Below are positions 20,640 through 30,075 of a stretch of DNA of 32,436 nucleotides, piece by piece. A program made the position numbers and the translations under genes. How positions within the stretch are numbered: the first letter of the stretch is position 1; every line of letters begins with the position of its first letter. The DNA lies in assembly GCA_934364805.1 (NCBI GenBank), contig CAKRMH010000024.1, positions 1 through 32,436 of the forward strand. The letters are read 5' to 3'. Below the pieces are notes generated by a model. It made no database searches. It saw only the letters and a program-made list of their open reading frames with translations, and had not been told where the DNA came from. This DNA comes from an uncultured Lachnospiraceae bacterium. GTDB lineage: Bacteria > Bacillota > Clostridia > Lachnospirales > Lachnospiraceae.

Positions 20640-21230
20640 ATGGGTAAAATATTTTGTTTAATGGGAAAAAGTTCAAGCGGAAAAGATACGATCTATCGTG
20701 AGCTTTTCAAAAGACCGGACATTTCCTTAAAAAAGATCATACCATATACGACCCGGCCGATCCGGGAAGGCGAGGAAGAAGGCAGGGAGTATCATTTTTG
20801 CAATGAAGATCAGGTTACGCAGCTTCAGAATGCGGATAAGATTGTGGAACTCCGCACATACGATACCGTATATGGCGTGTGGAAGTATTTTACCGTGGAT
20901 GACGGACAGGTGGATCTGGAAGACAACAGCTACCTTCTGATCGGCACACTGGAGACGTATAGAAAAATACGGCAGTATTATGGAGCCGCACAGGTTGTTC
21001 CGGTTTATATCGAGGTAGAAGACGGTGAACGGCTTCTTCGGGCGATCGCAAGGGAGAAAGAACAGATGATACCGAAATATACAGAGATGTGCCGGAGATT
21101 TCTTGCGGATTCGGAGGATTTTTCCGAGGAGAAGCTTAAGGAGGCAGGAGTTTCCGTAAGATTTGAGAATGAGAAACTTGAAAATACCATCGACAAGGTG
21201 GCAGCGTATATCAGACAACAGGTCTGTTAA
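20640..21230 (+). CDS. Guanylate kinase-like nucleotide kinase
   Basis: The 196-aa protein begins MGKIFCLMGKSSSGKDT, a P-loop with Lys15, followed by the GMP-binding region IPYTTRPIREGEEEGREYHF, which matches guanylate kinase TTRxxRxGExxGxxYxF. The rest is diverged: LIGTLETYRKIRQYYG replaces the usual second substrate loop. In the equivalent Bacillus cluster the place is held by thymidylate kinase. It may be a second GMP kinase or a specialised NMP kinase. It lies 34 nt after the decarboxylase and 12 nt before yaaR. Confidence 0.85.
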   Translation: MGKIFCLMGKSSSGKDTIYRELFKRPDISLKKIIPYTTRPIREGEEEGREYHFCNEDQVTQLQNADKIVELRTYDTVYGVWKYFTVDDGQVDLEDNSYLLIGTLETYRKIRQYYGAAQVVPVYIEVEDGERLLRAIAREKEQMIPKYTEMCRRFLADSEDFSEEKLKEAGVSVRFENEKLENTIDKVAAYIRQQVC

Positions 21231-21242
21231 GGGGGAGTTTTC

Positions 21243-21683
21243 ATGGATCTAAAGGTAAACAATGTCAATCAGGTTTCGCAGGTTCCGGACACAGCCAAAA
21301 CGGAACTTGGTGATGGTTCCTTTAAATTTACACTGGCAAGTGCGATCACAGATGCAGATCTTCAGGCAAAAGTAGATGCCTTGCTGCAGGATATCACCGT
21401 ACAGGGAAACCTCATTGCCCGGCATATGGATATCCGGGATATGAAAAAATACCGTTCCCTGATCAAGGATTTTTTAAATGAAGTCGTATATCGTTCCCAT
21501 AAGTTTTCAAGGGAGAACTTCCTTGACCGCCGCGGAAGGCACAGAGTGTATGGAATTATCCGCCTGATCGACAGCAATCTGGATGAACTGGCGGGAGAAC
21601 TGATCAAAGAAGAACTGGATCACATTGCAATACTGGACCGCATCGGGGAGATCCAGGGGCTTTTGCTTGATATACTGACTTAG
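21243..21683 (+). CDS. yaaR: YaaR family protein (DUF327)
   Basis: The 146-aa protein starts at ATG 21243 behind GGGGGAG. It has the DUF327 pattern: a loose N terminus, then a helical domain with DITVQGNLIARHMDIRDMKK, KDFLNEVVYRS and RRGRHRVYGIIRLIDSNLDE. The family is all-alpha, cytosolic and of unknown molecular function. It is placed between an NMP kinase and holB exactly as in Bacillus, which supports the call. Confidence 0.93.
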   Translation: MDLKVNNVNQVSQVPDTAKTELGDGSFKFTLASAITDADLQAKVDALLQDITVQGNLIARHMDIRDMKKYRSLIKDFLNEVVYRSHKFSRENFLDRRGRHRVYGIIRLIDSNLDELAGELIKEELDHIAILDRIGEIQGLLLDILT

Positions 21684-21697
21684 GATTGGAGATTTTT

Positions 21698-22687
21698 ATG
21701 GCAGGATTTAAAGACATCATAGGACATACACAGATCATTGAGCATCTGGAAAATGCAATACGCATGGATAAAGTATCCCATGCTTATATTTTGAATGGAC
21801 CGGCAGAGTGCGGGAAAATGATGATCGCTGAGGCATTTGCAATGGCATTGCAGTGTGAAAAGGATCAGGCGGAACCATGTCTCGAATGCCGTTCCTGTAA
21901 ACAGGCGCTGGATCACAACCAGCCGGATATCATATACGTAAGACATGAGAAGCCAAACACCATCAGTGTCGATGATATCCGTACGCAGCTGAACAATGAC
22001 ATTGTGATCAAACCATACAGCAGCAGATATAAGGTATATATTGTGGATGAAGCGGAGAAAATGAATCAGCAGGCGCAGAATGCACTTTTGAAGACGATCG
22101 AAGAACCACCGGCGTATGCGGTTATTCTCCTTCTGACCACAAATGCGGACAGTTTTCTTCCGACCATTCTGTCCAGATGCATCACGTTGAACCTGAAAGC
22201 GGTCAAGGATGATGTGATCAAGAGTTTTCTTATGGAGCAATATAAGATCCCGGATTATCAGGCGGATGTCTGCACCGCATTTGCGCAGGGCAATGTTGGA
22301 AAAGCGATCCAGCTTGCTTCCTCTGATTCGTTCAATGAGCTGAAAGCTGCCGCTTTGCAGCTGATGAAGCGGCTGGATGATATCGACCTCTATGAGATGA
22401 GTTCTGCAGTAAAACAGATCAGCGAATACAAGCTTCAGATCAATGATTACTTTGATCTGATGATGATCTGGTTCCGGGATATCCTTTATATGAAAGCAAC
22501 CAACGATGTAAACGGCCTTATTTTCAAGGATGAGGTCTATGATATCAAAAAACAGGCTGCCAAACGCTCCTATAACGGAATTGAAAATATTTTGGAAGCA
22601 CTGTCCAAGGCAAAAATACGTCTGAATGCAAACGTGAATTTCGATCTTGTGATCGAATTATTGTTACTGACGATTAAGGAGAATTAA
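21698..22687 (+). CDS. holB: DNA polymerase III subunit delta'
   Basis: ATG 21698 (329 aa) follows GGAG with 6-nt spacing; TTG 21686 is a poorer choice. The AAA+ clamp-loader fold begins FKDIIGHTQIIEHLENAI, with SHAYILNGPAECGKMM in the P-loop place; the usual Ser/Thr after GK is replaced by Met, in line with a delta' that does not hydrolyse ATP. The zinc module CLECRSCKQAL follows, then YIVDEAEKMNQQAQNALLKT, the sensor/central region, and LSRC (SRC motif). It is part of the clamp loader that opens the beta clamp at replication forks. Confidence 0.95.
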   Translation: MAGFKDIIGHTQIIEHLENAIRMDKVSHAYILNGPAECGKMMIAEAFAMALQCEKDQAEPCLECRSCKQALDHNQPDIIYVRHEKPNTISVDDIRTQLNNDIVIKPYSSRYKVYIVDEAEKMNQQAQNALLKTIEEPPAYAVILLLTTNADSFLPTILSRCITLNLKAVKDDVIKSFLMEQYKIPDYQADVCTAFAQGNVGKAIQLASSDSFNELKAAALQLMKRLDDIDLYEMSSAVKQISEYKLQINDYFDLMMIWFRDILYMKATNDVNGLIFKDEVYDIKKQAAKRSYNGIENILEALSKAKIRLNANVNFDLVIELLLLTIKEN

Positions 22688-22691
22688 TAAT

Positions 22692-23804
22692 ATGGTAAAA
22701 GTAGTAGGAATCCGTTTCCGCAATGCAGGAAAAATCTATTATTTTGATCCGCTCGATTATGATCTGGATCCTGCGATGCATGTGATTGTGGAGACAGCAC
22801 GCGGTATTGAAATGGGTACTGTAATGATCGCACCGAAGGAAGTCGAGGATGATAAGGTCATCCAGCCGTTAAAACCGGTCATCCGTGTCGCTACGGATGA
22901 GGACGAAAAGGTAGTCGAGAAGAACCGCGAAAAAGAAAAGGAAGCATTTAAGATCTGCAAAGAAAAGATCCAGAAGCACAATCTTGAGATGAAGCTTGTG
23001 GATGCAGAGTATACATTTGATAATAATAAACTGTTATTTTATTTTACAGCGGACGGAAGAATTGATTTCCGTGAGCTGGTAAAGGACCTTGCAGCTGTAT
23101 TCCGCACAAGGATCGAACTTCGTCAGATCGGAGTCCGTGATGAGACCAAGATCATGGGCGGAATCGGAATCTGTGGAAGAGAGCTTTGCTGTAAATCATA
23201 CCTTACGGATTTCGTGCCGGTGTCTATCAAAATGGCAAAAGAGCAGAATCTTTCCCTGAATCCGACCAAGATCTCAGGTGTCTGCGGAAGACTGATGTGC
23301 TGCCTGAAAAATGAGCAGGAGACATACGAATACTTAAACAGCCGTCTGCCGGTAGTTGGAGATACGGTTCAGACAGATGACGGTTTCCAGGGTGAAGTCA
23401 ACAGTGTCAGTGTACTTCGCCAGCTGGTCAAGGTGCTGATCGACAATGGGGATGAGAAAGAACTTCGTGAGTACCATGTAGAGCAGCTCAGTTTCCGGCC
23501 AAGAAGAAGAAAAGACGTAAAACTGACTGCGGAAGAACTGAAAGAATTAAAGGCGCTGGAAGACGACCAGAATGAAGCGGAAGAAAAGGATCATAACGGT
23601 GGCAGCCGCAGCAATCGTCCGAATAACCATCGGAATCAGGATCGGAACCAGGAGCGGAATCAGGATCGTCCGCAGCGTGAAAACCGCAGAGATTACAAAA
23701 AAGACTCACATTATCAGAACCGCAGCCGGAAGAAGAACAACAAACGTGATTTTGAAGGCAGAGAAAAACGGAGGGAACAGTCAAGGAATCATGATGCAGA
23801 ATAA
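22692..23804 (+). CDS. ricT: RicT / PSP1-domain protein (YaaT)
   Basis: The 370-aa protein has the PSP1 domain: VVGIRFRNAGKIYYFDP at the start, then RIDFRELVKDLAAVFRTRIE and the Cys motifs GICGRELCCKSYL and GVCGRLMCCLKNE. In Bacillus, RicT with RicA and RicF forms an Fe-S complex that stimulates RNase Y-dependent mRNA maturation and affects sporulation. The tail after about residue 280 is unusual: a disordered stretch of NRPNN, NQDRNQERNQDR and KKNNKRD character, rich in Asn, Arg and Gln, which could bind RNA. It overlaps the following methyltransferase start. Confidence 0.95.
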   Translation: MVKVVGIRFRNAGKIYYFDPLDYDLDPAMHVIVETARGIEMGTVMIAPKEVEDDKVIQPLKPVIRVATDEDEKVVEKNREKEKEAFKICKEKIQKHNLEMKLVDAEYTFDNNKLLFYFTADGRIDFRELVKDLAAVFRTRIELRQIGVRDETKIMGGIGICGRELCCKSYLTDFVPVSIKMAKEQNLSLNPTKISGVCGRLMCCLKNEQETYEYLNSRLPVVGDTVQTDDGFQGEVNSVSVLRQLVKVLIDNGDEKELREYHVEQLSFRPRRRKDVKLTAEELKELKALEDDQNEAEEKDHNGGSRSNRPNNHRNQDRNQERNQDRPQRENRRDYKKDSHYQNRSRKKNNKRDFEGREKRREQSRNHDAE

Positions 23805-24534
23805 GCTTGTACATGAACATGAGCGGGTGGACGAGCTGCAGAGAAACGGTTATTCCATCATTCAGGATCCGGGAAGATTCTGTTTTGGAATGGATGCTGT
23901 GCTGTTATCCGGATTTGCCAATGTAAAAAAGGGAGAGAAAGCACTTGATCTTGGGACAGGAACCGGGATCATACCGATCCTCCTTGAGGCAAAAACAAAA
24001 GGAGAGCACTTTACCGGACTTGAGATCCAGCCGGAAAGTGCAGATATGGCAGCACGAAGTGTACAGCTGAACCATCTGGAAGAGCGCATTTCCATAGTCA
24101 CAGGCGATATCAAAGATGCTTCGAAGCGCTTCGGAGCATCTTCTTTTGATGTAGTGACGACCAATCCGCCTTATATGATCGGTCAGCATGGCATAGCCAA
24201 TCCCAAGGATGCCAAGGCCATCGCAAGACATGAGGTGCTATGCACACTGGATGACATTTTAAGGGAAAGTGCGAAACTGCTTCGCCCGGGAGGAAGATTC
24301 TATATGGTGCATCGTCCGTTCCGGCTTGCAGAGATCTTTAACAGGATGATCGAATACCGCATAGAACCAAAACGGATGCAGCTTGTGTATCCATATGTTG
24401 ATAAAGAACCGAATATGGTACTGATCGAGGGTGCAAGAGGCGGAAAATCCAGACTGACCGTCGAAAAACCGCTGATCGTATACAAAGCGCCAGGACAGTA
24501 CACCGACGAAATCTATACCATATATGGGTATTAG
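23791..24534 (+). CDS. TrmN6-like adenine-N6 methyltransferase (YabB-type)
   Basis: I start at ATG 23791 (247 aa; ATG 23794 equally likely) behind AAGGA; the frame continues upstream only inside ricT. The start overlaps ricT by 14 nt. SAM motif I is ALDLGTGTGIIPILLEAKTK, motif II TGLEIQ, and the amino-methylating motif IV TTNPPYM is complete. The family methylates the N6 of an adenine, A37 of tRNA-Val in E. coli TrmN6. Place between ricT and rsmI is that of Bacillus yabB. Confidence 0.93.
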   Translation: MMQNKLVHEHERVDELQRNGYSIIQDPGRFCFGMDAVLLSGFANVKKGEKALDLGTGTGIIPILLEAKTKGEHFTGLEIQPESADMAARSVQLNHLEERISIVTGDIKDASKRFGASSFDVVTTNPPYMIGQHGIANPKDAKAIARHEVLCTLDDILRESAKLLRPGGRFYMVHRPFRLAEIFNRMIEYRIEPKRMQLVYPYVDKEPNMVLIEGARGGKSRLTVEKPLIVYKAPGQYTDEIYTIYGY

Positions 24535-24555
24535 ATAATCCAACAGGAGGAAAAT

Positions 24556-25395
24556 ATGACAGGAACATTATATTTGTGTGCAACACCGATCGGCAATCTG
24601 GAAGACATCACATTCCGCGTACTACGCACATTAAAAGAAGTGGATCTGATCGCAGCAGAAGACACCAGAAACTCCATCAAACTGCTGAATCATTTTGAAA
24701 TAAAGACTCCGATGACAAGCTATCATGAGTTTAACAAGATCGACAAGGCATATCAGCTTGTGGAGAAGTTAAAAGAAGGAAAAAACATCGCACTGATCAC
24801 GGATGCGGGAACACCTGGAATCTCTGACCCTGGCGAAGATATTGTGCGCATCTGCTATGAACAGGGGGTTCCTGTCACATCGCTTCCGGGAGCGGCGGCA
24901 TGCATTACCGCACTTACGATGTCCGGAAGACCGACAAGACGTTTTGCGTTTGAGGCATTTCTTCCAAAAGATAAAAAAGAGCGTGCAGCAGTTCTCGAGG
25001 AACTAAAAGACGAGACAAGGACGATCATCCTATATGAAGCTCCGCATCACCTGATCAGGACCGTAACAGAGCTTATGAATGCGCTTGGAGACCGCAAACT
25101 TACGCTCTGCCGTGAACTTACCAAAAAGCATGAAGAAAAACTGCAGACCACATTTTCCGGCGTACTTGATCTTTATAAAGAGCAGGAACCGCGCGGAGAG
25201 TATGTTATGGTCATCTGCGGAAGAAGCCGTGAAGAACTGGTAAAGGAACAGCAGCAGAGCTGGGAAGCAATGTCCATTGAGGAGCATATGGCACATTATG
25301 AGTCACAGGGAATCCCACATAAAGAGGCAATGAAGCTTGTGGCAAAAGACCGCGGTGTCAGCAAACGTGAGATTTACCAGGCACTTTTAAAATAG
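24556..25395 (+). CDS. rsmI: 16S rRNA (cytidine(1402)-2'-O)-methyltransferase
   Basis: The 279-aa protein begins TGTLYLCATPIGNLEDITFR, the RsmI opening. It then shows IAAEDTRNSIKLLNHF, LITDAGTPGISDPGEDIV, SLPGAAACITAL and YEAPHHLIRT, the tetrapyrrole-methylase-fold motifs in order. It methylates C1402 of 16S rRNA in the decoding centre. AGGAGG precedes ATG 24556. It ends the cluster and its last 22 nt overlap the end of the convergent DUF885 gene. Confidence 0.97.
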   Translation: MTGTLYLCATPIGNLEDITFRVLRTLKEVDLIAAEDTRNSIKLLNHFEIKTPMTSYHEFNKIDKAYQLVEKLKEGKNIALITDAGTPGISDPGEDIVRICYEQGVPVTSLPGAAACITALTMSGRPTRRFAFEAFLPKDKKERAAVLEELKDETRTIILYEAPHHLIRTVTELMNALGDRKLTLCRELTKKHEEKLQTTFSGVLDLYKEQEPRGEYVMVICGRSREELVKEQQQSWEAMSIEEHMAHYESQGIPHKEAMKLVAKDRGVSKREIYQALLK

Positions 25396-27167
25396 GAATC
25401 AAAATACGAATCCAGCAGAGAAAATGGTGCAGGTCCCATGGTCAGCAGTGTTTTGTGAAAATCAGTAAGCGAACAGCTGTCACCATAGGAGGACTGTATG
25501 TTTTCCCTTAATGCAAGAAAATTCAGATAACCAACATAATATTTCAGATAGTTACCGGGATCAGATACAATGAGCCCGGTAATCTCGTCTATGGCATCAT
25601 GGTCTGTGATGCCGTATGTTTCCCAGAATTTATACATATCGGAGGCGGTCCAGCCGTCATAGTGGATACCAATGTCAGAAGATGCATAAAGGCTTAAAGT
25701 CGCAGACTGGTTATGCATAAGCAGATCGGCGGTATCCGTATCCAGGCCCGCATAGCGGTAGCTCATCATTTCTACATAGGTTGCCCATCCTTCCACATAA
25801 CCCGGATAATTTAAAAGGCTTCGCACAGGTTCCATGCCAGAGGAATAGCTCATGATCGTCTGATAAAGATGACCGGGATAGCCTTCGTGGGCAAGTGTCG
25901 TAAACGCAGAAATTCCAGAGTTCCCCTTCGCATTATTTATATAGATGCTGTTATTGGAATAATCATCGATGGGAGCCGTGATATAAAAAGCCGGAGCAAG
26001 GTAATCCTGAAGCGATTGATCCACATAGTGAACGTCATAACCTGCATCCGGAGGCATTGGAAAATCATTTTGCATGGACTGCTTTAAGGATTCCAGAATC
26101 TGTACGGGATCGGTCTGGGGCAGCGTCTGCGCAGAGCATTTCTGAAGAATATCCGGATTTTTCTGGATCAGGTCTGCGCAGGCACGGATGTCATCGGTAC
26201 GCTGCGTTTCGATTTTTCTTTGGATGGTTTTCATGTCGTCATGATCGCCGGTGTCCGAATAAACGAGTAGTTCATAGTAAGATTTTCCGTCTGGATAATA
26301 GCACACGCCCCAGTCGTTGTTTCCACTTCCCATAAGTTCTGTTAATCCGTCGATCAGGGAACGGTAGGCTGGAAAAACCGAATTCTGGACGATTTTGGCA
26401 TTCGTTTTCTCATAATGACGGATCTCTTTTTCGCTTAGGCCGTCAACGGCAGCGATCTTATCGGAAAAAGTCGTGATCAGATAATGATTTTTGGAATCAG
26501 AAATAAATTCTTCACATTCTGAGATGACTTTATCGCAGTTTGCATCGGACATGAAAAGTCCGGCGTCTGCTTTTTTCTTTTCAAAATCCAGAAGTTCTTC
26601 AAAATAATCGTCCGTCTGCGAGAGCAGTTGCAGATAGTCCTCGACATCGCCCGGGGTATGAAAGGCGTACTCGACCAGAAGAACCGGAAGTTCTGCCTGA
26701 ATGCCATTGGAGGGGATCAGAGGTTCTTCGTAGTTCTGATATTGGCAGAGCTTTTGTTGAAGCGTCAGGTAATCAGTAAGCAGATCATAGGTAAACTGCT
26801 GTTTCAACGGCAGCTGGTCTCTGGAAAAAGAATGGATCTTCTTCAGCGTTTTTTTCAGTGTTTTGGCATTGTCGGAAGCAGAGGTGATATGTCCGAATGT
26901 GACCGGATAATCCGTGATTCCATAGGAAGAGGGATCTTTTAAGGTGTAATGCAGGTTTAAGGTGCTGGAAGTTACTTCGGAACGGAAAATCTCATTCAGA
27001 CAGGCAGCGAATTCTTCCGAAGTTTCCGTATTTGGAATGGATTCTGTGGAAGAACTGCTGTTTCCCGGAGTAAGAAAAGGCAGACTGCATCCGGCGAGCA
27101 GCAGGGTAAGAAGAAGGCATATGAGCACATGCCATTTTTGGAAGTGTTTGGAGTTTGATAAATTCAT
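25374..27167 (-). CDS. DUF885 lipoprotein, predicted zinc carboxypeptidase-like
   Basis: A 597-aa precursor. The signal peptide ends in the lipobox LLAGC, so the mature protein is lipid-anchored outside the membrane. A Ser/Thr linker follows, then a long helical DUF885 domain. The metal motif HEGYPGHLYQ (HExxPGH) and the downstream Glu in YVEGWATYVEMM match the zinc site of this M32-like group. Related proteins are seen as exported peptidases; the substrate is unknown. Monocistronic and convergent with rsmI, sharing 22 nt at the 3' ends. Confidence 0.9.
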   Translation of the reverse strand: MNLSNSKHFQKWHVLICLLLTLLLAGCSLPFLTPGNSSSSTESIPNTETSEEFAACLNEIFRSEVTSSTLNLHYTLKDPSSYGITDYPVTFGHITSASDNAKTLKKTLKKIHSFSRDQLPLKQQFTYDLLTDYLTLQQKLCQYQNYEEPLIPSNGIQAELPVLLVEYAFHTPGDVEDYLQLLSQTDDYFEELLDFEKKKADAGLFMSDANCDKVISECEEFISDSKNHYLITTFSDKIAAVDGLSEKEIRHYEKTNAKIVQNSVFPAYRSLIDGLTELMGSGNNDWGVCYYPDGKSYYELLVYSDTGDHDDMKTIQRKIETQRTDDIRACADLIQKNPDILQKCSAQTLPQTDPVQILESLKQSMQNDFPMPPDAGYDVHYVDQSLQDYLAPAFYITAPIDDYSNNSIYINNAKGNSGISAFTTLAHEGYPGHLYQTIMSYSSGMEPVRSLLNYPGYVEGWATYVEMMSYRYAGLDTDTADLLMHNQSATLSLYASSDIGIHYDGWTASDMYKFWETYGITDHDAIDEITGLIVSDPGNYLKYYVGYLNFLALRENIQSSYGDSCSLTDFHKTLLTMGPAPFSLLDSYFDSYFKSAW

Positions 27168-27372
27168 GACAAAGAATTCCAGACAAAATAATGTTAGTGT
27201 ATTTTATGCGTATTATTATGCGGTTATCCGCAATCATGAGAGAAATATACATGAACTGTGGCTCCAGGTAGAAGGCAGACACCACAGTCCGTGTTATCCA
27301 CATAATCGTAGAATAAATATAAGATATACACATAAAATGAAAGCAAGGATGTGGAAAGCGGGATAACGGCAT

Positions 27373-27951
27373 ATGAATTATTTATGGGCGGGGATGATCC
27401 TGATCGGTGTGGTGTATGGTGCATTTACGGGAAATCTGACTGCAGTGACAAAACAGGCGCTGAATTCGGCAGGGGAGGCAGTTACACTTTGTATTACGAT
27501 GGCAGGGGTTATGGCTTTCTGGGTGGGGCTGATGGAAATTGCGAAACAGGCGGGGATCATCCGAGGTCTTTCGGCAAGGCTTGATCCGGTTTTGAGCTTT
27601 TTGTTCCCGGATATTCCAAAAGGGCATAAGGCGAGGGAAGCGATCGCAACGAATATTGTGGCAAACTTCTTTGGGCTGGGATGGGCGGCAACTCCTGCGG
27701 GTCTTTTGGCCATGAAAGAATTAAAAAAGCTGCAGAAGCCGGAGGATACCGATGCATCGGATGCGATGTGTGATTTCCTGATCCTGAATATATCTTCGCT
27801 TCAGTTTATTCCCGTTAATATGATCGCATACCGCAGCCAGTATGGATCGGTGGATCCATCCCGGATCGTCGGACCGGCGATCGTGGCGACAACGATCTCC
27901 ACGGCAGCCGCAATTATATTTATGAAAATAAGAAGAGGACTGGCAAAATGA
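27373..27951 (+). CDS. spmA: Spore maturation protein A
   Basis: The 192-aa membrane protein begins NYLWAGMILIGVVYGAFTGN and has the nucleoside-recognition (Gate) domain: FWVGLMEIAKQAGIIRGLSA, then NIVANFFGLGWAATPAGLLA and NISSLQFIPVNMIAYR. With SpmB it is needed for spore core dehydration and heat resistance in Bacillus. It overlaps spmB by 4 nt (ATGA). The ribosome binding site is weak. The 205-bp gap before it shows nothing else. Confidence 0.95.
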   Translation: MNYLWAGMILIGVVYGAFTGNLTAVTKQALNSAGEAVTLCITMAGVMAFWVGLMEIAKQAGIIRGLSARLDPVLSFLFPDIPKGHKAREAIATNIVANFFGLGWAATPAGLLAMKELKKLQKPEDTDASDAMCDFLILNISSLQFIPVNMIAYRSQYGSVDPSRIVGPAIVATTISTAAAIIFMKIRRGLAK

Positions 27952-28475
27952 AATTGATGCTTTTTCTATCGGAAGCGATGATCCCGATTTTTATTTTCTG
28001 TATTGTTGCGGCCGGGATCAGCCGGAAAAGAAACGTCTATGACGAGTTTGTAAGCGGAGCGGTAAAAGGCTTAAAAACGGTATTTGAGATCGCACCGACC
28101 CTGATCGGGCTCATGGTTTCCGTGGGGATTTTGCGTGCATCGGGTTTTCTGGATTTTATAGCAGGAATACTTGGAACGATTTTTCAGGCATCGCATTTTC
28201 CGGCGGAGCTGGTTCCGCTTGCCATTGTAAAGATGTTTTCGTCCTCTGCGGCAACCGGTCTTCTTCTGGATATTTTTAAGGAATCCGGCACGGACTCGAG
28301 AAACGGACTGATTGCATCGATCATGTTAAGCAGTACCGAGACGATCTTTTACACGATGTCGGTCTATTTTATGTCAGCCGGGGTAAAACGCACACGCTAC
28401 ACCCTTGCGGGAGCCATGGTGGCAGCCTTTGCCGGAATGGCAGCAAGCGTCTGGCTTGCTGATTATATTTTGTAG
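27948..28475 (+). CDS. spmB: Spore maturation protein B
   Basis: The 175-aa membrane protein shows the second Gate-type domain: FVSGAVKGLKTVFEIAPTLI, then a membrane region with FPAELVPLAIVKMFSSSAAT and the strongly conserved IMLSSTETIFYTMSVYF. It overlaps spmA by ATGA and acts with it at the spore membrane. No clear terminator follows. Confidence 0.95.
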   Translation: MKLMLFLSEAMIPIFIFCIVAAGISRKRNVYDEFVSGAVKGLKTVFEIAPTLIGLMVSVGILRASGFLDFIAGILGTIFQASHFPAELVPLAIVKMFSSSAATGLLLDIFKESGTDSRNGLIASIMLSSTETIFYTMSVYFMSAGVKRTRYTLAGAMVAAFAGMAASVWLADYIL

Positions 28476-28522
28476 GAATAAACTGGAAAAAAAGACATAT
28501 AATAAGTATTGGGAAAGAGAGG

Positions 28523-28551
28523 TTGACATTTGAAAGGCAGAGAACTATAAT
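28523..28551 (+). promoter_or_regulatory. Promoter of tRNA-fMet
   Basis: -35 TTGACA (28523-28528), 17-nt spacer, -10 TATAAT (28546-28551), 17 nt ahead of the tRNA. Confidence 0.85.
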
Positions 28552-28568
28552 AATAATGTTTTTAATGG

Positions 28569-28642
28569 CGCGGGGTGGAGCAGTCTGGAAGCTCGTCGGG
28601 CTCATAACCCGAAGGTCACAGGTTCAAATCCTGTCCCCGCAA
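28569..28642 (+). tRNA. Initiator tRNA-Met (CAT)
   Basis: Starts CGCGGGGTGGAGCAG, with the unpaired C1-A72 typical of initiator tRNA. The anticodon stem TCGGG/CCCGA encloses CTCATAA; the three G-C pairs next to the loop are the initiator hallmark. The T arm is CACAGGTTCAAATCCTGT. CCA is not encoded. Confidence 0.96.
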
Positions 28643-28648
28643 CTCTGA

Positions 28649-28680
28649 GGTGGCTGTATATGAGATATAGCCACCTTTTT
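28649..28680 (+). terminator. Terminator after tRNA-fMet
   Basis: GGTGGCTGTAT (28649-28659) pairs with ATATAGCCACC (28665-28675, one G-U), followed by TTTTT. It ends 30 nt before the ktrB start, so it may also limit read-through into that gene. Confidence 0.9.
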
Positions 28681-28709
28681 ACTTTATAAGATTGGAATGT
28701 CAAAAGGCG

Positions 28710-30062
28710 ATGGATCTGTTTGAAAAAGTTCGGAAAAGAAGATTAAACCAGGTACAATTTATTGCACTAGGTTTTTTTATCATTATTATAAGCGGAGCAC
28801 TGCTTCTGATGCTTCCGGTGTCTGCAAGAGACGGACAGGGAACTGATTTTATCAGTGCATTATTTACGGCAACGAGTTCGACCTGCGTGACGGGACTGAT
28901 CGTAGTTGACACGTGGACGCACTGGTCTTTGTTTGGCCAGATCATAATTTTGCTCATGATCCAGATCGGCGGACTTGGATTTGTGACGATCGGTGTTGCA
29001 TTTGCGGTGTTATTCCGCAGGAAAATTGGTTTAAGGCAGAGAGATCTGCTGAAGGAGAGCGTGAATGCACTCGAAATTGGCGGGATTGTCAAACTTGCAA
29101 GAAGGATCATAATGGGAACTTTTATGTTTGAGGGCGTTGGAGCCGTGATCCTGTCCATACGTTTTATTCCGGAGATGGGAGCTGCCAGGGGAATCTATTA
29201 TGGGATTTTTCATTCGGTATCGGCTTTTTGCAATGCTGGTTTTGATCTCATGGGGTATAAGGAGCAGTATTCCTCTTTGAGCAGTTATGTGGGCGATCCG
29301 GTCGTGAATCTTGTCATATGTCTGCTGATCATTATCGGAGGAATCGGGTTTGTTGTGTGGAGTGACATTTACACGAACAGACTGAAATTCCAGCGATATA
29401 CGTTACATACGAAACTGGTAGTAACCGTCACACTGATCCTGATCGTATCTGGAACACTGATCCTGTATGTGGTGGAGCGCAGGTACACGCTTGCAGGTCT
29501 TAGTGCGGGAGAAAAGTTCTGGGCATCTTTATTTGGCGCAGTGACTGCCAGAACAGCCGGTTTTAACACGGTGGATACGGCATCGCTTTCCCCGGCTGGG
29601 AAGATATTTACCATGATCCTGATGTTTATCGGAGGAAGCCCGGGATCTACGGCGGGTGGTATCAAGACGACTACGATCGCAGTTATGGTAATCTTTTTAT
29701 TTTCCAATCTGAGGAATGACTCCGGCTGTAACGTGTTTCACAGGAGGATCAGTGCAGAGATCATCAATAAGGCGGCGATGGTATTCAGCCTGAACCTGTT
29801 TCTTGCAGTTGGTGCGATCCTTGTGATCCTTGCAACGAATGCACTTCCGATGGAAGATATCCTGTTTGAGGTATTCTCTGCGATCGGAACTGTGGGCATG
29901 TCAACCGGTATCACGAGACAGCTTAACACGGTTGGAAGGATTGTGATCATACTTCTTATGTATTGTGGAAGAATCGGAAGTATGACGTTTGCGTTATCAT
30001 TTATTTACCGCCCGCAGAAGGCGCAGATCACGCTCCCTGTGGAGAAAGTGACAATTGGATAG
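28710..30062 (+). CDS. ktrB: Potassium uptake channel subunit KtrB/TrkH
   Basis: ATG 28710 (450 aa) is the likely start; TTG 28692 is in frame. The four pore loops of the superfamily are visible: SSTCVTGLIVVDT, SAFCNAGFDL, TARTAGFNTVD and AIGTVGMSTGI. Each has the single conserved Gly of the selectivity filter. About ten membrane segments are present, and the conserved GGSPGSTAGGIKTTT loop before the last pore unit gates the channel. Length fits KtrB. It moves K+ inward, with KtrA controlling gating. The next gene starts 13 nt after. Confidence 0.95.
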   Translation: MDLFEKVRKRRLNQVQFIALGFFIIIISGALLLMLPVSARDGQGTDFISALFTATSSTCVTGLIVVDTWTHWSLFGQIIILLMIQIGGLGFVTIGVAFAVLFRRKIGLRQRDLLKESVNALEIGGIVKLARRIIMGTFMFEGVGAVILSIRFIPEMGAARGIYYGIFHSVSAFCNAGFDLMGYKEQYSSLSSYVGDPVVNLVICLLIIIGGIGFVVWSDIYTNRLKFQRYTLHTKLVVTVTLILIVSGTLILYVVERRYTLAGLSAGEKFWASLFGAVTARTAGFNTVDTASLSPAGKIFTMILMFIGGSPGSTAGGIKTTTIAVMVIFLFSNLRNDSGCNVFHRRISAEIINKAAMVFSLNLFLAVGAILVILATNALPMEDILFEVFSAIGTVGMSTGITRQLNTVGRIVIILLMYCGRIGSMTFALSFIYRPQKAQITLPVEKVTIG

Positions 30063-30075
30063 GAGAGAAAATCAG

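Noticed and set aside
20640..21230. Thymidylate kinase, expected at this place by synteny with Bacillus
   Set aside because: The substrate region IPYTTRPIREGEEEGREYHF is of guanylate kinase type, not the TMP kinase pattern.
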